Below, one piece after another: positions 1 through 6,839 of a stretch of DNA of 18,210 nt (its first letter is position 1; every line of letters starts with the position of its first letter). Both the position numbers and the translations under genes were made by a program. Below the pieces are notes generated by a model, which was not told where the DNA came from, ran no database searches, and saw only the letters and a program-made list of their open reading frames with translations. This DNA is from BMS3B sp964501105 (GTDB lineage Archaea; Hydrothermarchaeota; Hydrothermarchaeia; Hydrothermarchaeales; BMS3B), in assembly GCA_964501105.1 (NCBI GenBank), contig CAZCRG010000026.1, positions 1 to 18,210 on the forward strand. Reading direction: 5' to 3'.

Positions 1-1
1 T

Positions 2-337
2 CTCAATATTGTCCAATTCTCCTACATCTAAAGACCGCACCCTGTAATAATATTCTTTTGAGTGTTTCTCCTTGTGTATTCTCAGTAATTCCAATAGTTC
101 ATCTACATTATTCTGAACAACCAGATAGGCATTTATAAGCTCTTCATTATTGTCTGAAATAATTACCTTTTTAGGGTTGTATTCTTTTTTGATGTAGAAA
201 AAAACAGCACCGCTGCCTACAAATGGCTCAAGATAACCATTAAACTTCTTAGGAAAGAATTTCTTAAATTGATCAAGAAGCTGAGTTTTTCCGCCAGCCC
301 ACTTGACAAAAGTTGGGACAGTATTATTTCGAGGCAT
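2..337 (-). CDS. D12-class (Dam-type) adenine DNA methyltransferase, 3' part cut by window edge
   Basis: The minus strand reads open from an ATG at 337 to the left edge, giving the first 112 residues of a protein that continues outside the window. The N-terminus carries FVKWAGGKTQLL at about residues 10-21, the SAM-binding start of the D12 (MethyltransfD12) family. It is followed by YLEPFVGSGAVFF near residue 35 (motif I region) and ISDNNEELINAY (motif II region with the acidic SAM contact). These are the hallmarks of Dam/DpnM-like N6-adenine methyltransferases. The catalytic DPPY motif would lie beyond the edge and is not seen. The gene is divergent from a second DNA methyltransferase at 401, which suggests a modification or restriction-modification locus, but no nuclease is visible. 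No clear ribosome site precedes the ATG, so a short-leader transcript is likely. The family call is firm; target specificity is unknown. Confidence 0.9.
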   Translation of the reverse strand, partial: MPRNNTVPTFVKWAGGKTQLLDQFKKFFPKKFNGYLEPFVGSGAVFFYIKKEYNPKKVIISDNNEELINAYLVVQNNVDELLELLRIHKEKHSKEYYYRVRSLDVGELDNIE

Positions 338-385
338 GATTGATCTAATAGTGATATACTACGCAACAATTAAAATGTTTCTACT

Positions 386-393
386 CATATAAA
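386..393 (-). promoter_or_regulatory. Candidate TATA box for the D12 methyltransferase, in a 63-base divergent intergenic region
   Basis: The minus strand reads TTTATATG here, a good archaeal TATA-like element. A start site about 25 bases downstream would fall near 362, leaving a leader of about 25 bases before the ATG at 337. The same AT-rich block lies only about 8 bases before the plus-strand ATG at 401, too close to serve as that gene's TATA box. The plus gene may instead use the AT-rich stretch around 368-378. Inferred from spacing only. Confidence 0.35.
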
Positions 394-400
394 TACTACT

Positions 401-1324
401 ATGAGTTATGACAGATCAGAGTATAGAGAAATGCAAGAAGTCACCCACGAAGATTATCTCAATTTCCGTAGAACCAACTCCTTCGTAACAATAGAAAACA
501 TCAAAGTTGAGCTACCTGAAAAACACAAAATAAAAAAATTCGCCCCTTCTGACTTTCATCTGGAAACCACAACAGTCTGGAGCTTCCCTGACAGAGGGGA
601 GTGGGCTACCCACAGAGGCAACTATCGTGGTAACTGGTCTCCTTACATCCCCAGAAACCTTATTCTCCGCTATACTCAACCCGGTGATTTGGTACTTGAC
701 CAGATGGTTGGAAGCGGCACAACCCTTGTTGAATGCAAACTACTGCAGAGAAATGCCATAGGCATTGACATCAACCCTGATGCAGTAATGGTAGCAAGAA
801 ATCGCCTGGATTTCAAATACAAACCCCTTGACGAAAAAGAACCAGAAATTAAAACCTTCATTGGAGACGCAAGAAATCTGAATTTAATAGAAGATGAAAC
901 TATAGACCTCATAGCAACTCACCCGCCCTATGCCGGGATAATATCATATACAGGAAAAAAGGTGGAAGGCGACCTCTCTTCGCTGAACCTACAGGATTAT
1001 ACACAAGAGATGAAAAAGGTTGCAGAAGAATCTTTCAGAGTATTGAAGCCGGGAAAGCACCTTGGTATCCTTATAGGAGACACAAGAGAACACAAGCATT
1101 ACATCCCCATAACTTTCAGGATTTTAGAAGTATTTCTCGAGGCAGGTTTCATCCTCAGAGAAGAAATAATCAAACTCCAGTGGAAGATGAAGGGCACAAG
1201 GGAAAAATGGAAAGGTAAGAAATATGATTTCCTTCTAATAACTCATGAAACTCTTTATGTCTTCAGAAAGCCAGAAGAAGGAGAAAAAATTTCAAAGTTC
1301 AAATACAGCAGGAAGTGGTGGTAG
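401..1324 (+). CDS. DNA methyltransferase (N4-cytosine/N6-adenine type, HPPY motif)
   Basis: This 307-residue protein is a SAM-dependent DNA methyltransferase of the DNA methylase N-4/N-6 type. Motif I is DQMVGSGTT (residues 100-108), followed by GIDINP (121-126, motif II acidic residue D123), a GDA near 155-157 (motif III), and the catalytic motif IV THPPYA (173-178). The order is motif I before IV, unlike the classical beta-class enzymes where TSPPY comes first. Ahead of motif I is a well-formed segment, WSFPDRGEWATHRGNYRGNW (60-79), which I recall from archaeal and phage relatives of this group. The C-terminal third (ILRE, KLQWKMKGTREKW) is basic and may contact DNA. The gene is divergent from a D12 methyltransferase and converges with ahcY with 19 bases between. 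It could be an orphan methylase or half of a two-methylase restriction system. Whether it modifies C or A cannot be told. Confidence 0.85.
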   Translation: MSYDRSEYREMQEVTHEDYLNFRRTNSFVTIENIKVELPEKHKIKKFAPSDFHLETTTVWSFPDRGEWATHRGNYRGNWSPYIPRNLILRYTQPGDLVLDQMVGSGTTLVECKLLQRNAIGIDINPDAVMVARNRLDFKYKPLDEKEPEIKTFIGDARNLNLIEDETIDLIATHPPYAGIISYTGKKVEGDLSSLNLQDYTQEMKKVAEESFRVLKPGKHLGILIGDTREHKHYIPITFRILEVFLEAGFILREEIIKLQWKMKGTREKWKGKKYDFLLITHETLYVFRKPEEGEKISKFKYSRKWW

Positions 1325-1343
1325 GTTAAAGAGGAGATAGGCT

Positions 1344-2603
1344 TCAGGTTGTACCCATCTCCCAGGAGCTCAGGTATTCTTTCTGCTCTTCAGTGAGCTC
1401 ATCTATCTCTACTCCCATGCTCTTAAGCTTGAGCCTCGCCACCTCTTTATCAATCTCCTCGGGCACAGAGTAAACTATATTTTCAAGCTTCTTGCCCTCT
1501 TTAACTATATACTCGGAGCAGAGTGCCTGATTGGCGAAGCTCATATCCATGACACTGGCAGGGTGCCCTTCAGCAGCCGTCAGGTTTATGAGCCTTCCCT
1601 CGCCAAGGAGGAAGATCTTCCTGCCGTCTTTCATTGTGTACTCATCCACATATTCCCTGATTCTGCGCTTATTAACTGAAAGTTCCTCCAAGCCCTTTAT
1701 ATCTATCTCCACATTGAAGTGACCTGAATTGGCTAAAATTGCGCCATTCTTCATCTCTGCTATATGCTCCTTTCTTATAACATTGATATCGCCTGTAACT
1801 GTTACAAAGACATCTCCAATTTTTGCTGCCTCGCTTATTGGCATCACCCTGAAGCCGTCCATGACAGCTTCAAGAGCTTTGAGAGGGTCAACCTCTGTAA
1901 TAATAACATTGCTTCCCATACCTTTTGCGCGCATAGCTACTCCTCTGCCGCACCAGCCGTAGCCGCACACCACAAAGGTTTTTCCAGCCAGGAGTATATT
2001 TGTTGCTCTAAGAATACCGTCGATGGTACTCTGCCCGGTGCCGTAGCGATTGTCAAAGAAGTGCTTTGTTTTTGCATCATTCACTGCAATTATTGGGTAT
2101 TTGAGCACTCCCTCGGCTTCCATACTTTTAAATCTTATAACTCCAGTTGTTGTTTCCTCTGTGCCTGCTATTATATTCTCAAGAACCTCCCTCCTGCTGG
2201 AGTGAATTGTTGAGACTAAATCGCCACCGTCATCCAGTGTAATATGCGGCTTGTGGTCAAGGGCAGCATTTACATGCTGGTAATAAGTCTCGTTGTCCTC
2301 TCCCTTTATGGCAAAGACAGGTATTTCGTAGTCCTTCACCAAGCTTGCAGCCACATCATCCTGGGTACTTAAGGGATTGGAGGCGCAGAGAACAACATCA
2401 GCTCCAGCTTCCTTCAGGGTTATCATCAGGTTTGCAGTCTCAGTTGTAACATGGAGACAGGCAGATATCCTTATACCTTCCAGGGGTTTTTCCTTTCTGA
2501 ACCTTTCCTTTATGAGATTCAGCACGGGCATATGCATATTTGCCCACTCTATTCTCAGCTTTCCCTTCTCAGCAAGGCTCAAATCCTTTACATCATACTT
2601 CAT
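1344..2603 (-). CDS. ahcY: S-adenosylhomocysteine hydrolase (short archaeal form; possibly S-inosylhomocysteine hydrolase)
   Basis: This 419-residue NAD-dependent enzyme splits S-adenosylhomocysteine into adenosine and homocysteine, removing the inhibitory product of methyltransferases. Visible landmarks, by similarity to the human enzyme, are H51 in CLHVTTETANL, D125 in LDDGGDL, E149/E150, and K180 and D184 in NDAKTKHFFDNRYGTGQS. The NAD Rossmann motif is VVCGYGWCGRG (211-221), and GEGRLINL...AEGHPASVMDMSF lies in the C-terminal part. It lacks the roughly 40-residue insertion of many bacterial and plant enzymes and the C-terminal Lys/Tyr tail of the human type, as is usual in archaea. The methanogen homologue from Methanocaldococcus has been reported to prefer S-inosylhomocysteine, so substrate is open. 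The start ATG follows AAGGTGAT at 5 bases. It lies 12 bases after the stop of the DHH phosphoesterase and is probably co-transcribed with it. Confidence 0.95.
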   Translation of the reverse strand: MKYDVKDLSLAEKGKLRIEWANMHMPVLNLIKERFRKEKPLEGIRISACLHVTTETANLMITLKEAGADVVLCASNPLSTQDDVAASLVKDYEIPVFAIKGEDNETYYQHVNAALDHKPHITLDDGGDLVSTIHSSRREVLENIIAGTEETTTGVIRFKSMEAEGVLKYPIIAVNDAKTKHFFDNRYGTGQSTIDGILRATNILLAGKTFVVCGYGWCGRGVAMRAKGMGSNVIITEVDPLKALEAVMDGFRVMPISEAAKIGDVFVTVTGDINVIRKEHIAEMKNGAILANSGHFNVEIDIKGLEELSVNKRRIREYVDEYTMKDGRKIFLLGEGRLINLTAAEGHPASVMDMSFANQALCSEYIVKEGKKLENIVYSVPEEIDKEVARLKLKSMGVEIDELTEEQKEYLSSWEMGTT

Positions 2604-2615
2604 TCTATCACCTTA

Positions 2616-3524
2616 TTATTTCTCTGAAATTGCAATCATTTTCTGGCTTATTCTCTTTACAATCTCCTCGGCAACTCTCTTAAAGTTTTCCTCATTAACT
2701 TCTTGATCCAGCTTGCCTCCTGCTGCTACAGCTCTGCCACCGCCGTTGAAAAGTTCTGCCATTTTTGCAAGGTTTACCTTGGGGTTATTCCTGCGGAAGC
2801 TCATCTTTCCATCAGGGTAAACCACTATCACAAAATCGCTACCTTTTTCCTGAAGATAAAGGCAGGCTAAGGTGGAGCTGAGATATTTTTTTGAAAGAGC
2901 AATTATACAGGTGTATTTTCCAACCTTTGCCTCAACAAGGTGCTCCTCCAGATAGGCGTAGCCCTTCTCCTTTGCCTTCTGGTATTTCTCATAGGCTTCC
3001 TGAAACTCCTCATTCCAGGTTATGCCCTTTGCAAGAAAATTGACAAACTTTAGCTTGTCGTAGCCACTTGATATTACATCGTAGAGCTTCCAGGCCAACT
3101 CTCCATCCTGGCGGAAGTCATGGATATGGGCAAGTTTTGCAATCTCCTTTGCAACTTTATCTTCAGGGAGAAAATGCTTCCACACCAGCTCTGCTGCACA
3201 GAGCTCTGTGCTGTGGATAAATTTGAAGTCAGCCTCAAGAAGCTCTTCACCAGAGCTCCAGTCGTGGTGGTCTATCCATATAAATATGTTGTTTTTGCAG
3301 AGTTCTTTAACCTTGTCTACTGGAATTTTTGAGTTGTAACCAAGGTCTGCCACCACAATGAACTTTCTCTTCTCCTTTTCAATCTGGGTGAAAACCTTCC
3401 CCAGGTCGTCGTAGCTCACAAAGTAGTGCTCTATATCTAAATTTTCTTTTGAGGCATACCTTCTGACTATGGCGTGGGAGCCTAAGCCATCGAGATCCTT
3501 TTTATGGGCTATGCATATAATCAT
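2616..3524 (-). CDS. DHH/DHHA1-family phosphoesterase
   Basis: This is a cytoplasmic DHH-superfamily phosphoesterase of about 302 residues, related to nanoRNase/RecJ-like enzymes that cleave short nucleic acids or cyclic dinucleotides. From the start used here, motif I is HKKDLDGLGS (7-16), VVADLGYNS carries the second aspartate, IDHHDW is the DHH motif, and the C-terminal DHHA1 domain ends with FNGGGRAVAAGG. The usual GGGH of RecJ and nanoRNases is GGGR here, as in alanyl-tRNA-synthetase-type DHHA1 domains. The reading frame is open upstream to ATGs at 3548 and 3596. I chose 3524 because the family normally begins a few residues before motif I, and TATA-like elements at about 3573-3580 and 3606-3620 would place the transcript start inside or below the longer version. 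No start has a strong ribosome site. The substrate is unknown. It precedes ahcY in a likely operon. Confidence 0.85.
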   Translation of the reverse strand: MIICIAHKKDLDGLGSHAIVRRYASKENLDIEHYFVSYDDLGKVFTQIEKEKRKFIVVADLGYNSKIPVDKVKELCKNNIFIWIDHHDWSSGEELLEADFKFIHSTELCAAELVWKHFLPEDKVAKEIAKLAHIHDFRQDGELAWKLYDVISSGYDKLKFVNFLAKGITWNEEFQEAYEKYQKAKEKGYAYLEEHLVEAKVGKYTCIIALSKKYLSSTLACLYLQEKGSDFVIVVYPDGKMSFRRNNPKVNLAKMAELFNGGGRAVAAGGKLDQEVNEENFKRVAEEIVKRISQKMIAISEK

Positions 3525-3608
3525 GGATGATAAGCTTAAAGTAATCATGTAAAACTTTTTTGGCTGGTTGTGTTTAAAATATCCACACATATACATAATT
3601 CAGAAAAA

Positions 3609-3617
3609 CTTAAATAT
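3609..3617 (+). promoter_or_regulatory. TATA-like element in the divergent DHH / YeeE intergenic region
   Basis: CTTAAATAT preceded by an A-rich stretch (candidate BRE) lies 59 bases before the ATG at 3676. The transcript would begin near 3638 and have a leader of about 38 bases that contains the ribosome site. The block is nearly symmetric (minus strand ATATTTAAG), so it could also fire leftwards for the DHH gene. A second AT-rich element, TATTTTAAA on the minus strand at about 3573-3581, could serve that gene too. Confidence 0.45.
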
Positions 3618-3662
3618 TTTTTTCGGTGATTATCCTAAAAAATAAGCTTTTTACATAAAAAG

Positions 3663-3670
3663 AGGAGGTG
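3663..3670 (+). promoter_or_regulatory. Strong ribosome-binding site of the first YeeE/YedE gene
   Basis: AGGAGGTGAA is close to the perfect archaeal Shine-Dalgarno sequence and ends about 5 bases before the ATG at 3676. It is among the strongest in the window and fixes the start of this gene. Confidence 0.75.
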
Positions 3671-3675
3671 AAAAC

Positions 3676-4176
3676 ATGGGCATAAAAGATAAAATCCTCG
3701 AACCTTATGACGAGAAAAAAGGAGGAATACTTTTAAGTATTCTTTTGATTTTAATAGTGATTCCTCAGCTGGGCTACGGCAAAGCCTGGGCTTTTGCAGG
3801 TGCATTGAGATGGGTGGACAGAAAAGTACTCGAGCTGGTGGCTGGTGAAGGTTATGTGAGTGCTCATGCCATGTGGAATCTACTAAAGTCCAACCCCATT
3901 GTTGCCTGGTTCCTGCTCTTCTTCATTCTTGGCAGCTTTGCTGCAGCAAAGCTCAGCAATGAGTTTGGCTTCAAGTTTGACAGGGCTGCTCTACCAGAGA
4001 GTATTATCGGTGGTTTTCTGATGGGAGTTGGCATAGTGCTTATAACCACCTGTAATATTGGAATATTTCTAAACTCACTGCCAATGCTCAATGTTGGAGC
4101 CTACCTTGCAGCTATAGGACTGGTGATAGGCACCTACATAGGTGCAAAGATTTATGAAAAGAGGATGGGCTTATAG
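3676..4176 (+). CDS. YeeE/YedE-family sulfur-transport protein, half-size, C-terminal-half type
   Basis: This 166-residue integral membrane protein belongs to the YeeE/YedE (Sulf_transp, DUF395) family. Hydrophobic helices lie at about 17-34, 74-92, 108-130 and 134-156. The signature is ESIIGGFLMGVGIVLITTCNIG with C126, which matches the GxC region of the C-terminal half of TsuA/YeeE thiosulfate importers. An extracytoplasmic or loop segment at 40-70 is less hydrophobic. The next gene, 12 bases on, encodes the other half, so the two are very likely subunits of one permease for thiosulfate or another reduced sulfur species. Such pairs are known as PmpA/PmpB-like proteins in other prokaryotes. 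No TusA or DsrE partner is next door. Family assignment is good; the transported compound is inferred. Confidence 0.82.
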   Translation: MGIKDKILEPYDEKKGGILLSILLILIVIPQLGYGKAWAFAGALRWVDRKVLELVAGEGYVSAHAMWNLLKSNPIVAWFLLFFILGSFAAAKLSNEFGFKFDRAALPESIIGGFLMGVGIVLITTCNIGIFLNSLPMLNVGAYLAAIGLVIGTYIGAKIYEKRMGL

Positions 4177-4188
4177 GAGGTTTGAAGA

Positions 4189-4755
4189 ATGGCAGAGCTT
4201 ACTTTAATTAATTATGTGGGAAGTGCAATTATTGCCTTTATCCTTGGCTTTGTTGTTCAGCGCTCAAGATTCTGTATGACAGGAGCCATAAGGGACTACT
4301 TCCTGTTCCAGATAACAAGGAATTTGAAGATAGTTTTTATGATTCTTGCAGTGCTGAGCTTCTTCTATCCCCTGTTTATTACAATTGGTGTAATAAGCAG
4401 TCCTACTCCAGTGCCTGGAGACTGGTTTAGTATTGTTGGTGGAATAGTCTTTGGTGTAGGCATGGCAATAGCAGGTGGCTGTGTGACCTCAACCTTCTAC
4501 AGAATTGGTGAGGGAAGTCTCAATTATTTAATAGTGGTTGTTATGATGCTTGTTGGCATATTTCTGGGGAGCTTCCTCTACGATGCCTTCCCGAATTTAA
4601 TGCCAGGAGCAAACCCCTCTCCAATTCTGGGCCTGCCAAACTATGGCATAGTCTGGCTCAATGATTTCATAAACCAGAGCCCCATAGTAGTTGGTGTGGT
4701 GCAGGCTGCTATTTTTGCCTTTGCCTACTACAGGGTTTCAAAGAGTGAGGCTTAG
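4189..4755 (+). CDS. YeeE/YedE-family sulfur-transport protein, half-size, N-terminal-half type
   Basis: This 188-residue membrane protein is the second half-size YeeE/YedE subunit. It holds the family signature QRSRFCMTGAIRD with C29, then GGIVFGVGMAIAGGCVTSTFYRIGEG with C98. In the full-length thiosulfate importer TsuA as I recall it, the conserved N-half cysteines are 69 residues apart; here the spacing is also 69. With C126 of the preceding protein the pair restores the three-cysteine relay thought to pass thiosulfate through the pore. Helices are visible at about 8-23, 46-68, 82-100, 108-126 and 164-182. A TAGGAGG-like site 7-12 bases before the ATG overlaps the stop of the first gene, consistent with coupled translation. 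The stop codon lies in the loop of a hairpin that probably ends the transcript. Confidence 0.85.
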   Translation: MAELTLINYVGSAIIAFILGFVVQRSRFCMTGAIRDYFLFQITRNLKIVFMILAVLSFFYPLFITIGVISSPTPVPGDWFSIVGGIVFGVGMAIAGGCVTSTFYRIGEGSLNYLIVVVMMLVGIFLGSFLYDAFPNLMPGANPSPILGLPNYGIVWLNDFINQSPIVVGVVQAAIFAFAYYRVSKSEA

Positions 4756-4780
4756 AGCCTCAACCTTTTATTTTATTTAT
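4747..4780 (+). terminator. Hairpin plus T-rich terminator with the stop codon in its loop
   Basis: GAGGCT (4747-4752) and AGCCTC (4756-4761) form a perfect six-base-pair stem with the loop TAG, which is the stop codon of the preceding gene. It is followed by the T-rich run CCTTTTATTTTATTTAT (4764-4780), the U-tract that ends archaeal transcripts. The T-tract alone would be a good archaeal terminator; the hairpin makes it stronger. Confidence 0.6.
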
Positions 4781-4806
4781 GACCACCCCCATAGATAAGA
4801 ATATTA

Positions 4807-4818
4807 TTTATATATATT
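4807..4818 (+). promoter_or_regulatory. TATA box for the 48-residue unknown gene
   Basis: TTTATATATATT is a textbook archaeal TATA box. A start site 25 bases on would be near 4838, giving a leader of about 44 bases to the ATG at 4882. It sits after the terminator of the sulfur permease operon, so it should drive only the small gene downstream. This supports that gene being real. Confidence 0.55.
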
Positions 4819-4881
4819 TGCTTTTGTTATAAAATATTAGGTTTATAGTAATATTTGAAAAAAGTTGAGAAAGGGGATTTA

Positions 4882-5028
4882 ATGAAAATTAAATTCAGAG
4901 TAGATGAGCTGATAAGTATACTGGTAAAGTCAGAAGAGAGTCTAATAAAGAAGTATGGACTGGATTCCAAGAAGCTTGAGGAAATCCAGGAGTCTCTCAA
5001 AAGCGGGAAATGGCGTTTTATTTCCTGA
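4882..5028 (+). CDS. Small hypothetical protein, 48 residues
   Basis: This short reading frame begins MKIKFRVDELISILVKSEES and ends KSGKWRFIS. It has its own TATA box at 4807 and a GAAAGGGGAT ribosome site about 5 bases before the ATG. The protein is soluble, highly charged (rich in Lys, Glu, Ser), and predicted by eye to be mostly amphipathic helix: a helix at about 7-24, a turn at YGLD, then a second at 29-40. No cysteines, so no zinc site. The frame overlaps the 3' end of tatC by 11 bases in convergent orientation. I do not recognise it. It could be a small regulator or partner protein. The promoter, ribosome site and codon use argue for a gene, but a chance frame of this length is possible. 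Confidence 0.55.
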   Translation: MKIKFRVDELISILVKSEESLIKKYGLDSKKLEEIQESLKSGKWRFIS

Positions 5029-5710
5029 TTTTTAGAAGGAAGTTGGAGAGGAAGAGGCTGAGTTCATAAAGAAGAATTAAGGGAAAGCTTAGCAGAAGCT
5101 GGCTCATAGGTGTAGGGTCGGCTGTAATTACTGCAGCCAGGATAACAATGGCTACATAGAAGTGCTTTCTTTTCTGTTTGAGAGTTTCTATGTCAATAAA
5201 ACCCTTCAGGGTAAACCAGATTATTATTACTGGCATATCGAAGACGAGAGAGAAAACTACTGTAGTAAAAAATGCAAAGAAAATAAACTGGTTTATGGAG
5301 TAGTAGGGGAGAACATCAGCCTCCAGTGTTAAGAGGGTAAGGACCTTCACAGCGAGAGGTAAAAGAAGGAAGTAGGTGAAGGAAAAGCCAATGGCAAAGA
5401 GTATAATGGAGAATAGTATCCATATAATGGATTTTTTTGAAAGTCTATTTCTGAGAAAGTACAGGGTGGTGACAGGAATAAGAACAAGAATGGTGAGCAC
5501 AATAGCAATCTGAATTTTGACCATAACTGTTTCCAGCATACCTGTTGCTATGAGCTTTGCCTTCTGGGGAAGGAGATCCTCTTTGATTCTATTTATAATA
5601 ATGTCTGAGGCCTGAAAAAAGGCCATGAAAAGTATAAAGAAAGCTATAGCAAAGTATATCAGTCTCCTCCTTATAAAAATTAGAAACTTCAGCCCAGCTC
5701 CTGCATCCAT
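5018..5710 (-). CDS. tatC: Twin-arginine translocase subunit TatC
   Basis: This 230-residue polytopic membrane protein is the receptor subunit of the Tat system, which exports folded proteins with twin-arginine signals. Family landmarks in order are the short basic N-terminus FIRRRL, the loop LIATGMLETVMVKIQIA (the conserved Glu and Lys after TM1), FSFTYFLLLPLAVKVL, FSLVFDMPVIII, KRKHFYVAIVILAAVITADPTP with the helix-ending Pro residues, and SFPLILLYELSLFLS at the end. Six helices can be drawn. The N-terminus before RRR is short and lacks the usual HLEELR motif, having AGLKFLIF instead. The start follows GTGAGGAT, which overlaps the purP stop 7 bases upstream. No tatA/tatB is in the window, so the partner must be elsewhere. 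It is the last gene of the aMBF1-purP2-purP run; that link to purine synthesis is probably only positional. Confidence 0.9.
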   Translation of the reverse strand: MDAGAGLKFLIFIRRRLIYFAIAFFILFMAFFQASDIIINRIKEDLLPQKAKLIATGMLETVMVKIQIAIVLTILVLIPVTTLYFLRNRLSKKSIIWILFSIILFAIGFSFTYFLLLPLAVKVLTLLTLEADVLPYYSINQFIFFAFFTTVVFSLVFDMPVIIIWFTLKGFIDIETLKQKRKHFYVAIVILAAVITADPTPMSQLLLSFPLILLYELSLFLSNFLLKIRK

Positions 5711-5717
5711 AATATCC

Positions 5718-6806
5718 TCACGTAATTAAAAGCTCTTCTTTATCTTCCTCCAGGGCAATTTTTAGTTCTCTTGCAATTCTCCTGCCCATACTCATACCAG
5801 GGCCATGGGTTAGATAGCTATAAGGTGAGCCACTTGTGAAGGGGTTTGTGCCGGCAACAATTCTGGCAGATATTTCAAAGGCTATGAACTCCAGATTATG
5901 GGTAACCATAGTTTCCAGACAGAAGGGACCCATCATACCTGGTGGAGCAAGCTCCTTTGAAATCTCAACAAGAGAATCTCCCATCTCGAATATCCTTGGA
6001 ATAAGTGACTCTCTAACCACAATCGGAATGTTTCCAACCACGACATAACTGGGCTCAATGTAGGAAGAAGTCTGGTCAATAGCAGGGATTCTTGTGAGGC
6101 CATCTATATTGGCTTCGAGGCGCTGGTCTATACCGAAGAACTCCACCTCCTTCTTCAGAGGGGAGTAGAAGTAGCTCAGGTACATACTAACTCCAGGGAT
6201 ATACTCCTGTATTGTTGCCTCTCTCACATCATTTTTTGTTATTCTACCCTTTTCAATAAGGTTAGCTGTTTTTCTCAGAAAATCCTGATAATTTGCTACG
6301 AGGAAGTATCCTCTTCCACCTCTTGCTCCAGGAAACTTGACTATACTCAGCCCCTCAATATCCTTGGGATCCTTTGTCTCTTTGGGCATCTTTATTCCTG
6401 CCCTGAGGAGCCATTTTCTTTCAAGATTCCTGTCACTCTCCCAGCGCAGTATTTTTCTGTTTCCAAGAAGAGGTAAGGTAAGCCTGTTCTCAACTTTCTC
6501 AACACCCATATGTGCAACAAAAGAGCCGTGAGGCACAATTAAAGCATTCTTAGCCATGAGCTTCTCATAAACTCTGCCCCCCTCAAGAATCTCATCATAG
6601 CTATTGACAGTTATTATCTCATCAGCAACACCAAAGCGCCTGTACATCTCAGCCCTCTCAGTTTTGCATATAACTATACTTTTAAAGCCCTCATCCTGAG
6701 CACCCTTCAAAATCTGAAGGGCAGAATGGCTGCCTATTGTTGCGATGGCAAGGTTGTCCCTATCGTATCCTCTATATATCTCAAGAATTTTATCCCTATC
6801 GCTCAT
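5718..6806 (-). CDS. purP: PurP: formate-dependent FAICAR synthetase (ATP-grasp)
   Basis: This 362-residue enzyme makes FAICAR from AICAR, formate and ATP in archaeal purine biosynthesis, replacing the folate-dependent PurH transformylase step. It has the two-domain PurP layout: an N-terminal DUF1246 domain with IATIGSHSALQ (21-31) and VPHGSFVAHMG, then an ATP-grasp domain. The glycine-rich ATP loop SIVKFPGARGGRGYF is intact. The C-terminal domain holds PGMMGPFCLET and the metal-binding strand FEISARIVAGTNPF. Length fits Methanocaldococcus PurP (MJ0136). The start at 6806 follows AAGAGGC. It is 33 bases downstream of a divergent paralog. The intact loop and the GTN motif suggest this copy is the active FAICAR synthetase. 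Confidence 0.93.
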   Translation of the reverse strand: MSDRDKILEIYRGYDRDNLAIATIGSHSALQILKGAQDEGFKSIVICKTERAEMYRRFGVADEIITVNSYDEILEGGRVYEKLMAKNALIVPHGSFVAHMGVEKVENRLTLPLLGNRKILRWESDRNLERKWLLRAGIKMPKETKDPKDIEGLSIVKFPGARGGRGYFLVANYQDFLRKTANLIEKGRITKNDVREATIQEYIPGVSMYLSYFYSPLKKEVEFFGIDQRLEANIDGLTRIPAIDQTSSYIEPSYVVVGNIPIVVRESLIPRIFEMGDSLVEISKELAPPGMMGPFCLETMVTHNLEFIAFEISARIVAGTNPFTSGSPYSYLTHGPGMSMGRRIARELKIALEEDKEELLIT

Positions 6807-6839
6807 GGCTCATGCCTCTTTTCAAATTTTAAAATCTCA

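Noticed and set aside
1764..2213. 149-residue plus-strand frame, rich in Cys and Ser
   Set aside because: It lies wholly antisense to the certain ahcY gene, has no ribosome site or promoter and shows no family likeness; the Cys content mirrors the opposite strand's codons.
3525..3596. 24-residue N-terminal extension of the DHH protein
   Set aside because: The extension precedes the normal family start, lacks a ribosome site and would lie across or above the likely transcript start.
6807..6839. AT-rich 33-base gap between the two purP-type genes as an internal promoter
   Set aside because: TTTTAAAATTT is weakly TATA-like but sits too close to the purP ATG; not enough to call.
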